Source: Gemmatimonas aurantiaca T-27 (GTDB taxonomy: Bacteria; Gemmatimonadota; Gemmatimonadetes; Gemmatimonadales; Gemmatimonadaceae). From it: a DNA stretch of 64,000 nucleotides. Below the pieces are notes generated by a model. That model saw only the letters and a program-made list of their open reading frames with translations. It was not told the origin of the DNA and searched no databases. The stretch spans positions 4,347,646-4,411,645 of the forward strand of contig NC_012489.1 in NCBI RefSeq assembly GCF_000010305.1, written 5' to 3'. Shown here one piece after another: positions 63,301-64,000 of the stretch. The translations under genes were made by a program, and so were the position numbers. Positions within the stretch are counted from its first letter, which is position 1; the number at the start of each line of letters is the position of its first letter.

Positions 63301-63449
63301 GTGAAGATGGGAACAGGGAAATCCGGATCTTCGGCGCGCGGGATGGCCATCCAGCTCGACACCCCAAGTGCGGCGAACATCAGGAACAGCAGCACCGTGA
63401 ACTGCCACCGCTTCACGGCAAATTCGGCGAGAGCGCTGAGGGGGTTCAC
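60336..63449 (-). CDS. RND efflux pump inner-membrane subunit (AcrB/HAE1-like)
   Basis: 1037 residues, full-size RND transporter. The start is GTG, overlapping the adaptor stop (GTGA). TM1 FTVLLFLMFAALGVSSWMAI, the periplasmic porter start IPRAEDPDFPVPIFTVVAVY, GASPEDMEQLVTDPVEK, TM4 region VGFVIALGLLVDDSIVVVEN with the proton-relay Asp pair (LLVDDSIVV), TM10 region ISLFALVGIEIKTSILLVDF-like GFVALVGIEIKTSILLVDFT. It exports drugs, lipids or metabolites with the adaptor encoded upstream. Substrate class not evident. Confidence 0.93.
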   Translation of the reverse strand: MNPLSALAEFAVKRWQFTVLLFLMFAALGVSSWMAIPRAEDPDFPVPIFTVVAVYPGASPEDMEQLVTDPVEKQLKTLTDVIKLESTSSDGLSVVRVEFDPDVDAERKYDQVVREVNALRPTLPAALNRLDIQRNENSDLTVFQVALVAPSAPFTQVDDIAKRLEDALEQVPGVKHAKRWAAPPREMQVTLDLGRLARLGITPSQVLNALGSDNTQIPGGSVDVGTRRYNVATTGRYRTAADVERTVIAGANGAMVRVQDVATVSWGDGDPVHMGRWNGERAMWVTVAVQKGQNVSSVKQAVWQVLDEFEPTLPKSVTLARGFDQSENVDRRLARLGEDFVIAILLVLITLLPLGTRASIIVMISIPLSLAMAVTMLYATGFSINQLSIVGFVIALGLLVDDSIVVVENISRFLRQGYSRTAAAIEATKQIGVAVVGATGTLIFAFLPLLFLPGLAGKYIRSLPIAVVYAVLASLFVSLTIIPWLASRLMPRTESEHGNRALQWLDRAIHRTYAPLLGRAMARPYVTLAVSALLIVGAVALVPAVGFSLFPKAGTPQYHVDIATPDGTSLAETNRAVRYAEGVIGAHPSTRAVLANVGKDNPAVYYNVFQRAEAPNRAQMLVLLNEYDNVRTPVVLDSLREKLALYPGARIELKEFENGPPIDAPIAMRVEGTDLDTLQHIAAQYEAVLASTAGTQYVNNPVRLRRSDLQLVVDKQKAGLLGVPSAEVERTLRLGIAGLEAGKIRADNGEEYPLMVRIAHQGRPAPEALERIFVSSVTGAMVPLSQLATTRFEASPTTIDHKDRQRSVTVTSYVRSGFNTDAVTRTVIARLDSIALPAGYTLHPAGEIESREESFGGIGSAIIVAVFAILAILVLEFRDFRTTLVVASVIPLGVVGGIVALLFSGYTLSFTAMIGFVALVGIEIKTSILLVDFTDQLRREGVPLDEAIRRAGEIRFLPIVLTTFTAIGGLLPLAVQGSGLYSPLAWVIIGGLVSSTLIARLVTPVLYKLLAPALDVETTTEAEPMLVGPASVSPAHA

Positions 63450-64000
63450 GGTGTGCTCCCCGCAGTGTTGTTCTTCTCCCGGCGCGAGGTCGCAGAGGCA
63501 GCCGGTGACGCCGAGTCGAGTGTCGCCTGGGTAATGATACGAACGCGTGCGCCATGGGCCACGTACGGTGCGCCCCGCGTGATCACGCGAGCCTCGGCAT
63601 CGAGTCCGTCCACGGTGGCGTGGTCGCCCTGCAACTGCACGACACGCACCCGTACGGCCTGCGCGATGGGTTCACCCGCAGTGGACACGGTGAACACGGT
63701 CGCCGAGTCGCGGTCGGCTTCGATGAGAGCATCCACCGGAATGGCGTGTCGTGTGGCGCTGGTGTTTGCGTCCGCCGAGCGAGTGGGTTGGACCTGCACC
63801 GTGAGTTGTCCCACGAGACCATTGGGCAGTGCCTCGGCACCACTCAGCGACACTTCCACCGTGAAGGTGCCGGTGCGTGCGTCGGCGGCGCGTCCGAGCA
63901 ACACCACGTTGCCCGTAAACGTACGCTCCGGGATGGCGTCGAAGTGCACCGTTGCCTTGTCACCGGTGCGCACGCGCAATGCATCACGATCCGTGAGTCC
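63446..64000 (-). CDS. RND periplasmic adaptor (HlyD/MFP family), 5' end off window
   Basis: The frame is open to the right edge (codons before the first in-frame TTG are LTDRDA). The visible ~184 residues are the C-terminal half: VRTGDKATVHFDAIPERTFT, NVVLLGRAADARTGTFTVEV, NGLVGQLTVQVQP and the membrane-proximal domain VPVDALIEADRDSATVFTVS, AVRVRVVQLQGDHATVDGLD. This is the beta-barrel and MP domain of an RND adaptor. It overlaps the pump start by 4 bases, so the two are co-translated. Confidence 0.9.
   Translation of the reverse strand, partial: GLTDRDALRVRTGDKATVHFDAIPERTFTGNVVLLGRAADARTGTFTVEVSLSGAEALPNGLVGQLTVQVQPTRSADANTSATRHAIPVDALIEADRDSATVFTVSTAGEPIAQAVRVRVVQLQGDHATVDGLDAEARVITRGAPYVAHGARVRIITQATLDSASPAASATSRREKNNTAGSTP

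Overview
The window is high-GC, gene-dense bacterial chromosome. No rRNA or tRNA gene was recognised, so placement rests on gene content: two PASTA-less receptor-type Ser/Thr kinases (one with a TPR-like sensor half), BIG2/leishmanolysin-like lipoproteins, an M14 carboxypeptidase with an Ala/Gly-rich linker, BON lipoprotein, SET protein, ThiE-ThiD fusion, RND efflux and an acyl-ACP desaturase. This mix fits Gemmatimonadota (Gemmatimonas-like) best, as an inference of moderate strength.

Layout. 0-4.1 kb: the 3' end of a secreted protein, an M8-like metalloprotease lipoprotein, then a decaying stretch (amidohydrolase remnant, a VOC gene with an internal TAG, a truncated DUF4760-like ORF) and an intact VOC gene. 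4.2-13.4 kb: housekeeping genes (signal peptidase with an unusual Lys-to-His change, EamA permease, lipid-kinase-like protein, a TPP-riboswitch operon thiM-thiED-SDR, an aminotransferase). 13.4-14.1 kb: a HigBA-like toxin-antitoxin locus whose toxin is frameshifted, with a perfect palindromic operator. 14-18.7 kb: M14 peptidase, DUF3883 nuclease-like protein, orphan HicA, pRiA4b ORF-3 protein, DUF1269 protein. 18.85-22.1 kb: a promoter-proximal, probably leaderless antitoxin/nucleotidyltransferase pair and a DUF2075 nuclease-NTPase with a small partner.

22.4-30.5 kb is the most remarkable region. It is an A/T-richer block of single genes, all on the minus strand, separated by five ~93-111-base sites with the architecture of integron attC sites (RYYYAAC...GTTRRRY ends, inverted-repeat arms, stop codons lying inside the R'' box). 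No integron integrase is present, so it looks like a CALIN (cluster of attC sites lacking an integrase) or the distal part of a chromosomal integron. The cassettes carry a GmrSD-type DUF262/HNH protein, an Rx4H HEPN-like protein, a SEC-C zinc protein, a membrane protein and an unknown exported protein. One attC is split by an IS1182-type element with a 4-base AACG duplication; its transposase is itself frameshifted.

30.5-64 kb returns to core chromosome: DEAD-box helicase, SET methyltransferase, Cys-less DksA-like protein, OmpA protein, GNAT, a patatin/sulfite-oxidase/GT39 operon, YaeQ, ilvE, SDR-cupin pair, fhs, YigZ, second DEAD helicase, ABC exporter, acyl-ACP desaturase plus Ser/Thr kinase, ppc, GDPD, TPR-type Ser/Thr kinase with ankyrin protein, BON lipoprotein and an RND pump with its adaptor running off the right edge. 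Two copies of an ~80-base palindromic repeat (39.9 and 47.1 kb) and one very long inverted repeat (51.8 kb) sit at gene 3' ends.
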